56,312 nucleotides of DNA, taken from the NCBI GenBank assembly GCA_016744395.1, contig JADGEK010000023.1, positions 1 through 56,312 on the forward strand, in the 5' to 3' direction. The notes under the pieces are model-generated. The model saw only the letters and a program-made list of their open reading frames with translations, ran no database searches and had not been told where the DNA came from. Source of the DNA: Gammaproteobacteria bacterium (GTDB taxonomy: Bacteria; Pseudomonadota; Gammaproteobacteria; GRL18). Positions 21,580-32,000 of the stretch are shown here, piece after piece; the stretch's first letter is position 1; each line of letters opens with the position of its first letter. A program made the position numbers and the translations under genes.

Positions 21580-23217
21580 TTATTGGCCTTTTACTGACGG
21601 TGTTTCATTTAATGATTTTTTACTGTCTAACAAATTATGTCTGACATGTTCTGCAAAACCAATACCCGCCTCAGAGTAAAAGTTGTATACGGCAGCGGCA
21701 CCTGCATCTTTTAATATACTGATTTCATCATCATACATGGCAATCGCTGCAATATGCCCTTGAAAACCTCTTTCTTTTAACTGAGTCACAGTAAATAGAT
21801 TTTTATCAAAATCTGGTAAATTTAAAAAGACCATTGAAATATTTGAGAGATCAACAGATCCCCAAAAATCCTTATCCATAACATCGGCATAAATCACTTT
21901 TCGCTTGTAGACATCATGTTCTTTAAACACCCCTGTATTAAAATCAATACCTTTCACCTTATTTGGAAAATGATAATTGAGATCTTCATAAACTCCCGTA
22001 CCGATTCGCCCCATTCCAAAGACTAATATTTCTGCCCCTGTGACATCCACAGGCAATTCATCTTCTAAACGTGTGGCTGACTGCCAGAGTCTCAGGCGAC
22101 AAGAGTATTTAGCATACAAGTCATGAGCGTTTGCGTTCAGAGGTGATGCAATAACAAAGGTTATCGCCAGGGCAATTGCAATTGTGATCAGCCAATCACT
22201 GCTCATCCAACCATTACTGACACCAATTGCACCTACAATTAAACCAAATTCAGAATAATTGGCTAAACTCAGAGAGGTCAAAAAAGAGGTTCTTGCTCGT
22301 AAAAGTGTTTTAAGAGACAGCCAATAAAAGAGAAACACTTTAGCAAACATTAAGATAGACAAAATACTGGCAATCATCAGATTTTCAATGGAGGGACTGC
22401 CTGAAAGACCAATGTTAACAAAAAATCCCACCAGAAATAGATCTTTAAAATTATAGAGCGTTTTGGATACTTCAGACGCCTTACTATGTTGAGCCAATAA
22501 AACGCCAAAAATTAAAGCGCCTAAATCAGCTTTCATCCCCACAAGTTCAAATAAGGTTGCACCGCCTATTGCGAGAATCAAGCTATAGAGAACCAACAGT
22601 TCACCATGTTCAACCTGATCCATTATTTTATATAAAACAGGGCGAATAATAGGTAAACCAAGTAAAGCAAGAGCCCATACGGAAGGAATTTTGCCCGTAG
22701 AAGCGGTCAAAAATATTACAGCAAAAATATCCTGAACAATTAAAATGCCAATGGCAATTTGAGCATACAAAGCGCCCATTTCATTTTTGCCTTCAAGTAC
22801 TTTAACGGCAAAGACTGTACTTGAAAAACTCAATGCAAAAGCAATCAGTAAGGCTGTCCAGATATCAATGTCTGAAAAAACAGCTAAGCCTGAAAAACTG
22901 AGCATTAAAAACAGCCCTGCATAGACAATAATGGTTATCAACATATGAGCCGAGGCAACGCCCCATATCTGAATTCTTAAAAGGCTTTTCACATCCAGTT
23001 TCAAACCAATAGTAAACAGCATTAGAGTCACGCCAAGATCAGCAATTTCACGAAGTTCATGAGTACTTTCTAAGCCAACGCCTTTAAAAATAAAACCCAC
23101 CACTAAAAATCCAACCATCGGTGGAAGGCCAATTTTAAAAGCAATCAGGCCCATAAGGAATGTGGCAAATATCCATTCAGTTTCCTGAAGAGAAATAACA
23201 ATCAAATTCAAGTCCAT
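21580..23217 (-). CDS. Kef-type cation:proton antiporter with TrkA-N domain
   Basis: A 545-residue CPA2-family transporter. About 12 membrane segments span residues 10-365, including GLPPMVGFLVVGFIF and the conserved SSTVFAVKVL. A cytoplasmic Rossmann TrkA-N domain follows from residue 395, with the nucleotide-binding loop FGMGRIGTG. Glutathione-gated KefB/C and ungated relatives share this layout. The protein is slightly shorter than E. coli KefC (about 620), with a short tail, and no KefF/KefG ancillary gene is adjacent, so gating by glutathione adducts is uncertain. The likely role is K+ (or Na+) efflux in exchange for protons at the inner membrane. Confidence 0.85.
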   Translation of the reverse strand: MDLNLIVISLQETEWIFATFLMGLIAFKIGLPPMVGFLVVGFIFKGVGLESTHELREIADLGVTLMLFTIGLKLDVKSLLRIQIWGVASAHMLITIIVYAGLFLMLSFSGLAVFSDIDIWTALLIAFALSFSSTVFAVKVLEGKNEMGALYAQIAIGILIVQDIFAVIFLTASTGKIPSVWALALLGLPIIRPVLYKIMDQVEHGELLVLYSLILAIGGATLFELVGMKADLGALIFGVLLAQHSKASEVSKTLYNFKDLFLVGFFVNIGLSGSPSIENLMIASILSILMFAKVFLFYWLSLKTLLRARTSFLTSLSLANYSEFGLIVGAIGVSNGWMSSDWLITIAIALAITFVIASPLNANAHDLYAKYSCRLRLWQSATRLEDELPVDVTGAEILVFGMGRIGTGVYEDLNYHFPNKVKGIDFNTGVFKEHDVYKRKVIYADVMDKDFWGSVDLSNISMVFLNLPDFDKNLFTVTQLKERGFQGHIAAIAMYDDEISILKDAGAAAVYNFYSEAGIGFAEHVRHNLLDSKKSLNETPSVKGQ

Positions 23218-23270
23218 AGTAATCGCTTTAGCCTTCTCTCAAAATAAAAAAATTGCCAAATAAAACACCA

Positions 23271-26200
23271 TTAATCCTGCTGCGTCTCTTTAGCCAGATG
23301 AATAATAGGATTCCATTTAGCCCACTCAGGTTTTGGTTCGTCATGTAAAACAAAAAAACTACCTGGGGAAAGTATTTTACCCATTTTATCATTATCAGGT
23401 GTTGCAAAAGCAATGCCACCCGCAATAATAGATTCCAGGGATTCCGTTCGAATGGTTGACGTACCAAATAAGCTGATATCTACCGCGACGCCACTGGCAT
23501 GCCAAAACTTGCTGTTCTCACGAATTAATGGCTTGAAACGGTTCCTGATACTTAAATGCACTAATATTTGATCTGCAGTATCTGCAAGCTCATAACCAAC
23601 AACACTACCAACTTTAACCTGCCGATAATACACAGGATCGCCCGTTTTAATTGAACTTAATCGAGATGCAGTTAAGCTGATACTGAATCCTTTATCCGTC
23701 TTATCAATAAGGGGCTTTTCTTCCAAACCAATAAAAAATTTCATCGGTTTTTCTGTTGACCTACTTTTAACAGGTTGAACTGTAATGTAACTGCCTTTCA
23801 ATAAAGTGTCTAAATTCTCTGTTCTGGTCAGTCCCAATTTTGCGGTTGTTACCCAAAATAATGATTTTTTACCTAACACTGGCTTTAATAATGAATTCAA
23901 CTCCAGTGTTACCCATACCGAGTCTGAGTTATTTTTATTCAGATTAATGGCTTCAACATTACCCACATTAATGCCTCTGTAACTCACCTTACTTCCAACC
24001 GCAAGCCCTTTGGGCTCCTGAAATTGCACACGAATATAAAAGGCGTTAGCTCGAGCAGCTTCAAAGTCATTGAACAATCGATATAATTGTCCATTAGAGA
24101 CACGTTTTGACTGACGTGTGTTCATTTTTTTAGAGGTAATATTGTTATTAGAGGTATCGCTGTTAGGCTCATTATATAAGGCAATTCCACCTCTGATAAT
24201 ACTTTCAATTGATTCTGTATGAACTTCCACTCCTGCAAGGCTTGCATCCACTTGAAAACCTGATGCATTGTAAAATCGTGACCCTAACTTAACCATATCC
24301 GCATATTGTGGCCAAATATGTATGAGTATATTAATATTGGTTCTGTCACCAGCCAATTCATAGTCCTGAACATCACCAATTTTAATACGGTTATACATAA
24401 CAGGTGCACCCACACTGATTGAACCCAACTTTGAACTATTTAATTTCAAGTGCAAACCAGGATAAGTGGAATCAAAAGGTGGTCTGCTTTGGCTAACCTT
24501 AAATGATGTTTTCCTTTTCGAACTGGAGCCAATTCTGACTGTAATATAATCACCTTTAATCAATGCATCTAAGTTATTAATTTCACCCAGAGACAATTTA
24601 GGTCGAACCATCCAGAATTTAGTATCCTCAACCAATGAGTCAGAAGCGATTGGGTCAAGAACTACTTTAGCAGTGACTGTTTTATCCTTTTTATTCGGTA
24701 AAATTTTTCTAACATGCCCTAACACCATTCCTTTATAAATAACTTTAGTCAAGCCTTCTGTTAAGCCTGAAGCAGAGTCAAAGGTAAGAAATATTTCAAT
24801 GCCAGCTTTCGCATCATCAAAGTCATCATACAGCTTAAAACTGTCTCCATTTTCACCTTCAGCATGAGATTTTTCAAAAGAAGGAGTATAAAAAGCAACT
24901 CCTCCTTTAAGAATAGAAGCAAGAGATTCTGTTTGAACCTTAAATCCTGAAACACCACCAGTTACTTGAATACCACTGACATTATAAAAATGACTGTTCT
25001 TTTTAACCAAATGGGCAAACTCTGGTTTTATAAAGGCTTTTAATTGAACTTTATTTAAATCATCTGCAAGTTGATAGCCTTCAATATGCCCAACAGGAAT
25101 ATTTTTAAAATAGATTGGTGAATCTTTAGAGATTGAACCTAAGACATTCGATTCAATAAAGAAATGTAAACCTGGAAGACTTGAAGAAAGCGCTGGTGCT
25201 GTTTCAGAAACAGAAAATTCTCGTTGAAACTTACCTTTCAATGCGGGTCGCATTTGTATGTAATTACCGCTCAACAAAGCATCCAAACCAGAAATATTAA
25301 GTATACTCACGCTAGGTTTAACCACCCAAAATTGAGTATTGTCAGTCAACGCCTCTTCTAAGAGAGGATCAATGCTTGCCAGAACAATCACCTCATTGCT
25401 TGTTTTATCATAGGAAAATGTTCCTATACGCCCTACAACCTGTCCCTGAAATTTAATTTCAGTGACATTTTCTTGAAGAGAGTCCGTATTCTTAAAACGA
25501 AAAACAATGGGGATACCAACCTGAGCCGAATCAAAATCACTATAGAGCAAATAAAAAGTACCATGCTTCGCAGGCTTACTATCACTTTTGTTAACAGGAT
25601 TATAAAATGCAATACCACCTGCAATCACAGAAATCAGCGATTCTGTTTCAATCTTTACACCCGATAAGCCCGCATTAATTTTTATGCCACTGACATTATA
25701 AAAATGAGAATTTTCTTTGACCAAATGAGCATACTCAGGCTTAATTAAAACCCATGCATGTATCTCTGTGTCATTTTCTTCCAACGTGTAATTAGTTACT
25801 TCACCAACAGGTATCTGTTTATAATAAATGACCGTACCACGATCGATTGATTCTAAACGGTTGAGTCTGAGTTTAATATGCAAGCCGGGTGTATCTTCTG
25901 AGGGCGGGGGTGGTACAGTTAAAGCAACAAAATCACGCTCCGACTGACCATTTTCATCAGCATCAATCGCAATATAACGACCACCAATTAAAGTATCCAA
26001 TCCTGATACACCAGAAAGAGAAATACGAGGTTCTACCACCCAAAACTGTGTATGTTCATGTAGGACATGTTCTGTCCTCTTATCCATTTCAATGTGTAGG
26101 ATAACATTTTGAAGATCTTCAGTAATGGTTCTGTCTTTAACAACACCTGTGGTAATTCCCTTATACAACACCTTTGTTTTACCAACAACAATCCCCTCTG

Positions 26201-26396
26201 CAGATGGTACTTGCAGGGTAATCATTATTCCAGCACTGAGATAACTTTTGACAACCAAACCCAGGCCAATCAACAAGGCGACAATGGGCAAAATCCAAAC
26301 AGGTGAAAAACTTTTTTTAACACTGACATTAGCCTGTGCAAATTGCCCTGAGTTCATGGCTTCATTTTCACTATTGTTATTGTTATTGTTATTCAT
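23271..26396 (-). CDS. eight-domain MCE (PqiB/LetB-like) lipid-transport protein
   Basis: A 1041-residue protein with a single N-terminal membrane anchor (residues 31-53) and a large periplasmic part. I count eight MCE repeats, recognisable by alternating headers such as PGLHIKLRLNRLESIDRG and AGIEIFLTFDSASGLTEG, each followed by a YKG/YRQ-VG motif. Published E. coli relatives carry three (PqiB) or seven (LetB) domains; such repeats stack into a tunnel that moves lipids across the periplasm. Its ATG overlaps the stop of a PqiA-domain gene (ATGA), so the two are translationally coupled. A run of seven asparagines follows Met1, coded by a hexamer repeat (26373-26393). No PqiC-type lipoprotein is adjacent. 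Confidence 0.9.
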   Translation of the reverse strand: MNNNNNNNSENEAMNSGQFAQANVSVKKSFSPVWILPIVALLIGLGLVVKSYLSAGIMITLQVPSAEGIVVGKTKVLYKGITTGVVKDRTITEDLQNVILHIEMDKRTEHVLHEHTQFWVVEPRISLSGVSGLDTLIGGRYIAIDADENGQSERDFVALTVPPPPSEDTPGLHIKLRLNRLESIDRGTVIYYKQIPVGEVTNYTLEENDTEIHAWVLIKPEYAHLVKENSHFYNVSGIKINAGLSGVKIETESLISVIAGGIAFYNPVNKSDSKPAKHGTFYLLYSDFDSAQVGIPIVFRFKNTDSLQENVTEIKFQGQVVGRIGTFSYDKTSNEVIVLASIDPLLEEALTDNTQFWVVKPSVSILNISGLDALLSGNYIQMRPALKGKFQREFSVSETAPALSSSLPGLHFFIESNVLGSISKDSPIYFKNIPVGHIEGYQLADDLNKVQLKAFIKPEFAHLVKKNSHFYNVSGIQVTGGVSGFKVQTESLASILKGGVAFYTPSFEKSHAEGENGDSFKLYDDFDDAKAGIEIFLTFDSASGLTEGLTKVIYKGMVLGHVRKILPNKKDKTVTAKVVLDPIASDSLVEDTKFWMVRPKLSLGEINNLDALIKGDYITVRIGSSSKRKTSFKVSQSRPPFDSTYPGLHLKLNSSKLGSISVGAPVMYNRIKIGDVQDYELAGDRTNINILIHIWPQYADMVKLGSRFYNASGFQVDASLAGVEVHTESIESIIRGGIALYNEPNSDTSNNNITSKKMNTRQSKRVSNGQLYRLFNDFEAARANAFYIRVQFQEPKGLAVGSKVSYRGINVGNVEAINLNKNNSDSVWVTLELNSLLKPVLGKKSLFWVTTAKLGLTRTENLDTLLKGSYITVQPVKSRSTEKPMKFFIGLEEKPLIDKTDKGFSISLTASRLSSIKTGDPVYYRQVKVGSVVGYELADTADQILVHLSIRNRFKPLIRENSKFWHASGVAVDISLFGTSTIRTESLESIIAGGIAFATPDNDKMGKILSPGSFFVLHDEPKPEWAKWNPIIHLAKETQQD

Positions 26397-27061
26397 ACAA
26401 TTGGTTCATTATTCGATAAGTCTGATTTTTGTTGGGCCAGATGAGCGCTTGCTATCTTGTAATCCCAAAGTAACCGGGTGTCAAAACTACTGGCAGCCAG
26501 CATTGTCAAAACAACAACGCCGCCAAAGGCAGTTGCAGCGCTCCCAGCGGTGATCACTGCCACACCGCTGATATTAACTAAGGCAGCTAAAATTGAAATA
26601 ACAAAAATATCCAACATTGACCACCGACCAATAAATTCAATAAAGCGGAACATTTTAATTCGTTGCTGATCACTCATATTTATCTGAAAGTGTAATGACA
26701 GCAAAATCATCATTATACCAATCATTTTAAAGACAGGCACAATAACACTGGCCACAAACACAACAAAAGCCACTGAGTATGAGCCCAATTGGATCAGTAA
26801 AATCACACCACCAATGATAGTGGATGGATCATCATTACCAAAATAGGCCACATTCATGATTGTCATAACATTCGCAGGAATAAACAAAATCATAGAAGCG
26901 ATTAAAAATGCCCAGGTTCGATTTAAACTATCAGGCTTACGTTGATGAAGTTCAGCCCCACAACAGCTGCATTGAAGTTCAACATCAGCCATATGATGAT
27001 GTATTGAATGGCACTCTGTACATAACACCAAACCAGCTTCTTTTCCTGTCATTGCTTTCAC
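26393..27061 (-). CDS. pqiA: PqiA-domain membrane protein (second half)
   Basis: A 222-residue inner-membrane protein with one PqiA domain. It begins with a zinc-ribbon-like pair (LCTEC and CSCCG), then four membrane segments including FLIASMILFIPANVMTIMNV and the conserved GRWSMLDIFVISIL. E. coli PqiA and LetA each contain two such domains in one chain; here they are two separate genes. The start is probably GTG at 27061 in a GTGA overlap with the preceding gene; an ATG three codons later is possible. It is the presumed inner-membrane partner of the MCE tunnel protein. Confidence 0.88.
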   Translation of the reverse strand: MKAMTGKEAGLVLCTECHSIHHHMADVELQCSCCGAELHQRKPDSLNRTWAFLIASMILFIPANVMTIMNVAYFGNDDPSTIIGGVILLIQLGSYSVAFVVFVASVIVPVFKMIGIMMILLSLHFQINMSDQQRIKMFRFIEFIGRWSMLDIFVISILAALVNISGVAVITAGSAATAFGGVVVLTMLAASSFDTRLLWDYKIASAHLAQQKSDLSNNEPIV

Positions 27062-27789
27062 AGACTCGCTTCCTGTTTTCTCTTATAGGAAGAACCCCCA
27101 CACGAATTTTTCTTTTCAAGCAGTTTTTCCCAGACTTCATGATGATTAAGTGAAGTCGTTGCAAGAATTGAAGCGAATAAAAGCCCTGCATAAGTCCATA
27201 AGCCAAATCCAGCTTCTATTTCCGCCATCGATAAGAGTTTAACCACTGAAACAATAATACCAAGCATATAGACATCAAGCATGCCCCATTCTTCCATATG
27301 ATGATATAAGCGGAATGACCAGAGTAAACTGCGATGAAAATAATTAAGAGAAAGACTGGATGTCACATAAAACAATAACAGCAAGCGTAATAATGGTACT
27401 AACATACTGCTCATAAATGTCAAAATAGCAACAAAATAGTATTGCTCATGCAGCAAAACACGCGCTCCCCCGATAAGGCTCTGTTCTTGTGAAAAGCCAC
27501 TCATGTTTAAAGTCATTATGGATTCAGTAACCGCAGGATAAAAACAAATTAAAGCGGTAATCGTGTAGGCTAGCGTTATATTGATGGTATTATGTTTCTG
27601 CTTATATAGCACATGTCCACACCGAGGACATTCTAGCTTGCTACCGTCGGCAATCTCCTGATTTTCAATCAGTAAATCACATTCATGGCAAAGCAGAATT
27701 TTGGACTTAATAAGATATACTCCAATTACGGGCAAGTCATTGTGAAAATCAATATTTATTGTAAGAATATAGCTAAAAAAACATGACAA
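27058..27789 (-). CDS. pqiA: PqiA-domain membrane protein (first half)
   Basis: The companion single PqiA-domain protein. It has zinc-ribbon cysteines LCHEC (about residue 34) and CPRCG, four membrane segments, and EEWGMLDVYMLGIIVS, the counterpart of GRWSMLDIF in its partner. It leads the three-gene unit with the second PqiA domain and the MCE protein; all junctions overlap by four bases. The start is uncertain: the frame opens with TTG at 27789, giving about 33 residues before the first cysteine, longer than usual, while a TTG at 27735 would fit the family better. No ribosome site decides it. A basic tail (SSYKRKQE) ends the protein. Confidence 0.82.
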   Translation of the reverse strand: MSCFFSYILTINIDFHNDLPVIGVYLIKSKILLCHECDLLIENQEIADGSKLECPRCGHVLYKQKHNTINITLAYTITALICFYPAVTESIMTLNMSGFSQEQSLIGGARVLLHEQYYFVAILTFMSSMLVPLLRLLLLFYVTSSLSLNYFHRSLLWSFRLYHHMEEWGMLDVYMLGIIVSVVKLLSMAEIEAGFGLWTYAGLLFASILATTSLNHHEVWEKLLEKKNSCGGSSYKRKQEASL

Positions 27790-27876
27790 ATCAATTATCT
27801 CATTATTTAATGAGTTTATTACAATTTAAGATAAATCAAAGAGAAAGCAGAATAAAATACGGATAACGAATGGGCT

Positions 27877-27972
27877 GTGGACTGGTTTGCTTAAATGGGG
27901 GGTCGAAGGCATGGATGCCAGAAATTGAGGGACCATGGATGGCCAGAAGCGCCCCTAAACAAACAAGTCCAC
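27877..27972. repeat. structured palindromic element with two CATGGATG mini-hairpins
   Basis: A GC-rich island in AT-rich surroundings. Outer arms 27877-27900 (GTGGACTGGTTTGCTTAAAT...) and 27951-27972 are imperfect inverted repeats over about 22 bases. Inside are two small palindromes built on the same core, GGCATGGATGCC (27908-27919) and ACCATGGATGGC. No coding sense is visible. It looks like a small mobile or REP/MITE-type intergenic element, probably repeated elsewhere in the genome. Confidence 0.55.
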
Positions 27973-28014
27973 CACCCAATTTATTCATAAGCACTTATTC
28001 AGAGCGCTCCACTT

Positions 28015-29049
28015 TTACCATTGATAGCCAATTTTCAGACGATAGGTCGTATCGGTTTTATGAACACCTGTATTCGGTTGACTATCATACTCCAATTCAA
28101 CTTCAGCGCTGGCAACAATACCAAACTGCAAAGGAAAACGAAATCCAGTCCAGGAATTAAAAGTGATCTTATCTGTTTTTTCAAAATCCCAGAGACCTCT
28201 TTGTTCATGATAGAATTGAGTGAGATCATTAAAAAGAAACTGGTCATAATCCACATACCATTTTAATGCAAAATAATCATGATCATCAGCATCAATATTA
28301 TTTTCATACACTTTCACAAGACCTGTTTCAGTCCTAAGGTTTAAAGCCTTGCTTTCATAAAATTGATAACCCGTATGTGGCCCCAAAGTTGTCCGCAAAT
28401 CTAAATCAGTGAATCGATCTCTTTCAAATGATAGACCTGCACCATAATAACGTTTTTTAGTAATAAAATGATCATATTTACCACTGAGCAACCAATTATC
28501 TGCTGTTTTCTTGCCACTACTATTGTCATTTTCCAAGGCCCCTGTAAAAGTGTAGCGATCGATGAGGCTTCGAAATTCCAGTCGAGTATCCATTTCCAGT
28601 TCATCTTTAATGGTGTTGCCATGTTGTGATTTTAATGAAAAATTCGCTCTTCCTGTTTTTTTATAACCGTCACCTAATCGCCAGGGATCTGGGTTTATAA
28701 AAGCAACATTATGAGTTTTAAATGCCGTTTCCCACTCTTCTCCTTCTTTTTTTATCTGAGTGATATTATCCGATATATTACTGATGTATTTCGTTTTAAT
28801 TAATTCATCGGTCACCAACATAATCGTCGTGCTTTCATCCGTTTGAAATGACTTCACCTGATCCCATTTTACATTGATAGTACCCGCATATGAGGTTTTT
28901 AATTTAAGAGTATTTTTTTCCTGATTTAAAATCGTCCCCATTAAAACAGAACCATCTTTCATCACTAAAGTATCAGACCATACAGAAGAATAAACCAATA
29001 ATAAAAGAGTGAAAATTAAAAATCGTTGCAATATGTTTTCCTGATACAT
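28015..29049 (-). CDS. DUF481 family outer-membrane protein
   Basis: A 344-residue exported protein. A signal peptide (ending VWS, about residue 25) is followed by a small beta domain (TLVMKDGSVLMGTIL, then VKWDQVKSF) typical of the N-terminus of DUF481 proteins. A series of amphipathic strands from about residue 130 ends in the terminal aromatic YQW, as in outer-membrane beta-barrels. Its function is unknown; E. coli YdiY is the best-known relative. The ATG immediately follows the stop of the MscK-type channel gene, with GGAG inside that gene's end, so the two are coupled. Confidence 0.82.
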   Translation of the reverse strand: MYQENILQRFLIFTLLLLVYSSVWSDTLVMKDGSVLMGTILNQEKNTLKLKTSYAGTINVKWDQVKSFQTDESTTIMLVTDELIKTKYISNISDNITQIKKEGEEWETAFKTHNVAFINPDPWRLGDGYKKTGRANFSLKSQHGNTIKDELEMDTRLEFRSLIDRYTFTGALENDNSSGKKTADNWLLSGKYDHFITKKRYYGAGLSFERDRFTDLDLRTTLGPHTGYQFYESKALNLRTETGLVKVYENNIDADDHDYFALKWYVDYDQFLFNDLTQFYHEQRGLWDFEKTDKITFNSWTGFRFPLQFGIVASAEVELEYDSQPNTGVHKTDTTYRLKIGYQW

Positions 29050-32000
29050 CTAATTGTTTTCTCCTTGAAAGCGGATATCAATAGGCTGACTAATGTCGAG
29101 GTGTACATCTCTTTGGGGGAATGAAATTGAAATACCTTCAGCATTAAATTTGTCATTAATCGCTTCATTAATTTCACTAATGGTTGTTAAACGAAAATCG
29201 ATATTGCCAATAAAACAACGCAATTGCAAATCCAGAGTATTGTCTCCAAAATTGAAGAATATTACTTTGGGCTCAGGCTCATCAAATACACGATGATGCT
29301 CTTGAGCTGCTTCAATTAACAAGGTTTTGGCTCTGGGGATATCACTTCCATAGGCAACTCCCACAGGAATAATCAAGCGAGCAGTTGGATCAGAGAGAGA
29401 CCAATTCAATAACTGTCCAGTGATAAACTCTTTATTGGGGACGAGTAATTCTTTTCTATCTTTGGTCATAATCGTTGTCGCACGAATATTAATTCGACTG
29501 ACAATGCCTTCATTTTCTCCCACACTGACGTAATCCCCCACACGGATCGGACGCTCAAATAAAATAATAATGCCACTGATAAAGTTGGCAACAATTTCTT
29601 GCAGACCAAAGCCTATGCCCACACTTAAAGCAGCAAATAACCATTGAAATTGAGCCCAATTAGCCCCCATAATATTAAAAACAGTAAAAAAACCAATGCC
29701 AAAAATAATATAATTAATTAAGGTCGTCACCGTATAACGGTTTCCTGAACTCACTTTCGTTTGTAATAATAAAATTTCAATAATAGCAGGTAATCGTTTA
29801 GCCCCGACAAGAGTAATGATTGCAACAATGATAGCAAAGCCTAAATCACCTAAAGTAATAGGCAATAGTTTTTCTGTCCCACCAACAACACCTTGGTGAT
29901 GCCACAGTTCAATTTTTTCAAAAATACTCAATGCAGGTAAAACATCAGCCCAGATGGTAATCAAACCTGAAACACCAACAATGAACAACATCAAATTGAG
30001 TAATTTAATTGACTCTTCGCTCAGAGAAACCATATCTATTTCAGGCTCTTCTATATCACGGTTATTATCCTCCAAATTTAAATCATCAGATTCCATATTC
30101 GCTTTGGCAGCTTGCATGGCCATACGTTTCTCATAGGCCAGTTTCAAAGCATACCGTCTTCGAGTCAACAATAACCATCGTATAGAAACTTGCTGCATGA
30201 TGATAAGGGCAAAAATAAGCCAGGCAGTATAAACCAGGCTTCGCGTTAATTGCCCAGCCGTGTAAACATAGCCAATGATCGTTAATATCATTAAAAAACC
30301 AACGACAAAAAGACTCAATAGGAACCAGATATGCTGAAATCTTGCAAATATGCCTTCAGGGTTACGTTGAGCTACACGCTCTAAAAAGCCTGATTTTGGT
30401 TTTAATAAACGGTAGAAAAAAATAGCAAACGTCAGTAAAGTCACCAATAATGATAAACGCCCTAGTCCACCGTTCACAAATGCTCCACTTTTTGATATTA
30501 AGACTCCTGTAATAAATATGGCAGGCAATAAAGTAAAGATAAGACGCCCCATTTCTTTTCTTAAACCTTTTATGACATTAACAGACCACTTAAAATGAAC
30601 TTCAAATAAGCCTTCTGGAAGACACATGGCTCGAAAAAGTTGTAAACAAAACAAAGGTATTATAATAATTTTTAGCCCTATGACCATAGCTTGAGAAAAC
30701 TCAGAGATTTCAGGTATTCTGTTAAATTGCCAAACAATCATCACCATTAAAAGGGGAATGGGAGAAGCCATTAACAAAGTATAAAAAATAGCTTTTAAGG
30801 TATGCATTAAACGATCATTGCTAATTCGTTTCGTTTTCTGCCCCGTATGAATAATTAAAGTTTTCAGTTTTTGCTTCTTTAGTAGTAAAAAAACAATCAA
30901 TAAAAACCCAGGGATAATAAGCACTGAGGAATTCAGCATGAGGCTAAAGTCATTGACAAAAACAAACCATTTGGAGGGTGACAAAAAGAAAACCACTTGC
31001 TCGGGTATGTCTTTAATGTTTTCCAAATTAATTGGAGGAGCACTCCTCAACCACAGAAGATGTTCATCAATGAGTTGAGAATAGACTGTCGCAACTTGAA
31101 TTAATTTTTTCTCTGCAAAATCCAGATTAGCAATTGCTTTTAAATAATTTTCATCTATATTAATGGCTTTTTTTAATAATTCTTTACGAGTGCGAATGAG
31201 TTTCAGTAAATCATCCTGAATTTGCAGTTGAGTCTCTGCAGCCACTCCTTTCATTAATAGGAATAGATACTCTTGGGTATGTCTTATCTTTCCTACTTCT
31301 TCCTGATATTGAATGTGTTGTAAGCCCGATTGAGCAATTAATTCTTCTCTGTTTTTTAAATTTTTTAAATACAAAGAACGATCAGGGAGCGCCCTTTTTT
31401 GCTCCAGAAGAACTTGTCCCAAAATAAGATTTAAACCTGCAATTTCAAGTTTCTTTCTGGTACTGATTTGCTCATCACTTAGACGTTTTGTTTCTTTATT
31501 TGCAATATCATCACCCGCCTCCAGAGCTGTCAATTGTTGCGTTTTTTGAGTGATATCTTCACTTAATTTGGTATTGAGTTGAGCAATATGTTGAATTAAT
31601 GGGTGCTTACCTTCTGCTTTGAGCTGCTCTGCCCGAGTGATTTCCTGAGTTTTCTTAATTTCTTTATTTCTTTTTAAATCAACTTGTTGCTCAAGAACAC
31701 GCACCTTTTCTCTTATTTTTTTTAACTGATAATCTGAGACATCTTTGTTTATTTTAAGAAGCTTCAGTCGGGTAGTTTGACTTAACAGCTTCAGATCTAA
31801 CATCCTTATTTCACTTCTCAAGGCGACAATATGGCTATCTATCAGCCATTTTTCAGCTTTTTTTTGTTCACTTGATCCCGCAGAACTGACTAGTTTTTTA
31901 TCCTCAACCAATTGTTCCAGTAGATGATTAACCTCAATAAGACGCTTACGTACCTCTGGTGAACTTTCAGTTTCACTATTAAGAATTTGAGTCTGATCAG

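Noticed and set aside
27870..28160. Plus-strand frame of 96 codons over the palindromic element
   Set aside because: It runs across the inverted repeat and into the antisense of the DUF481 gene; composition is not protein-like.
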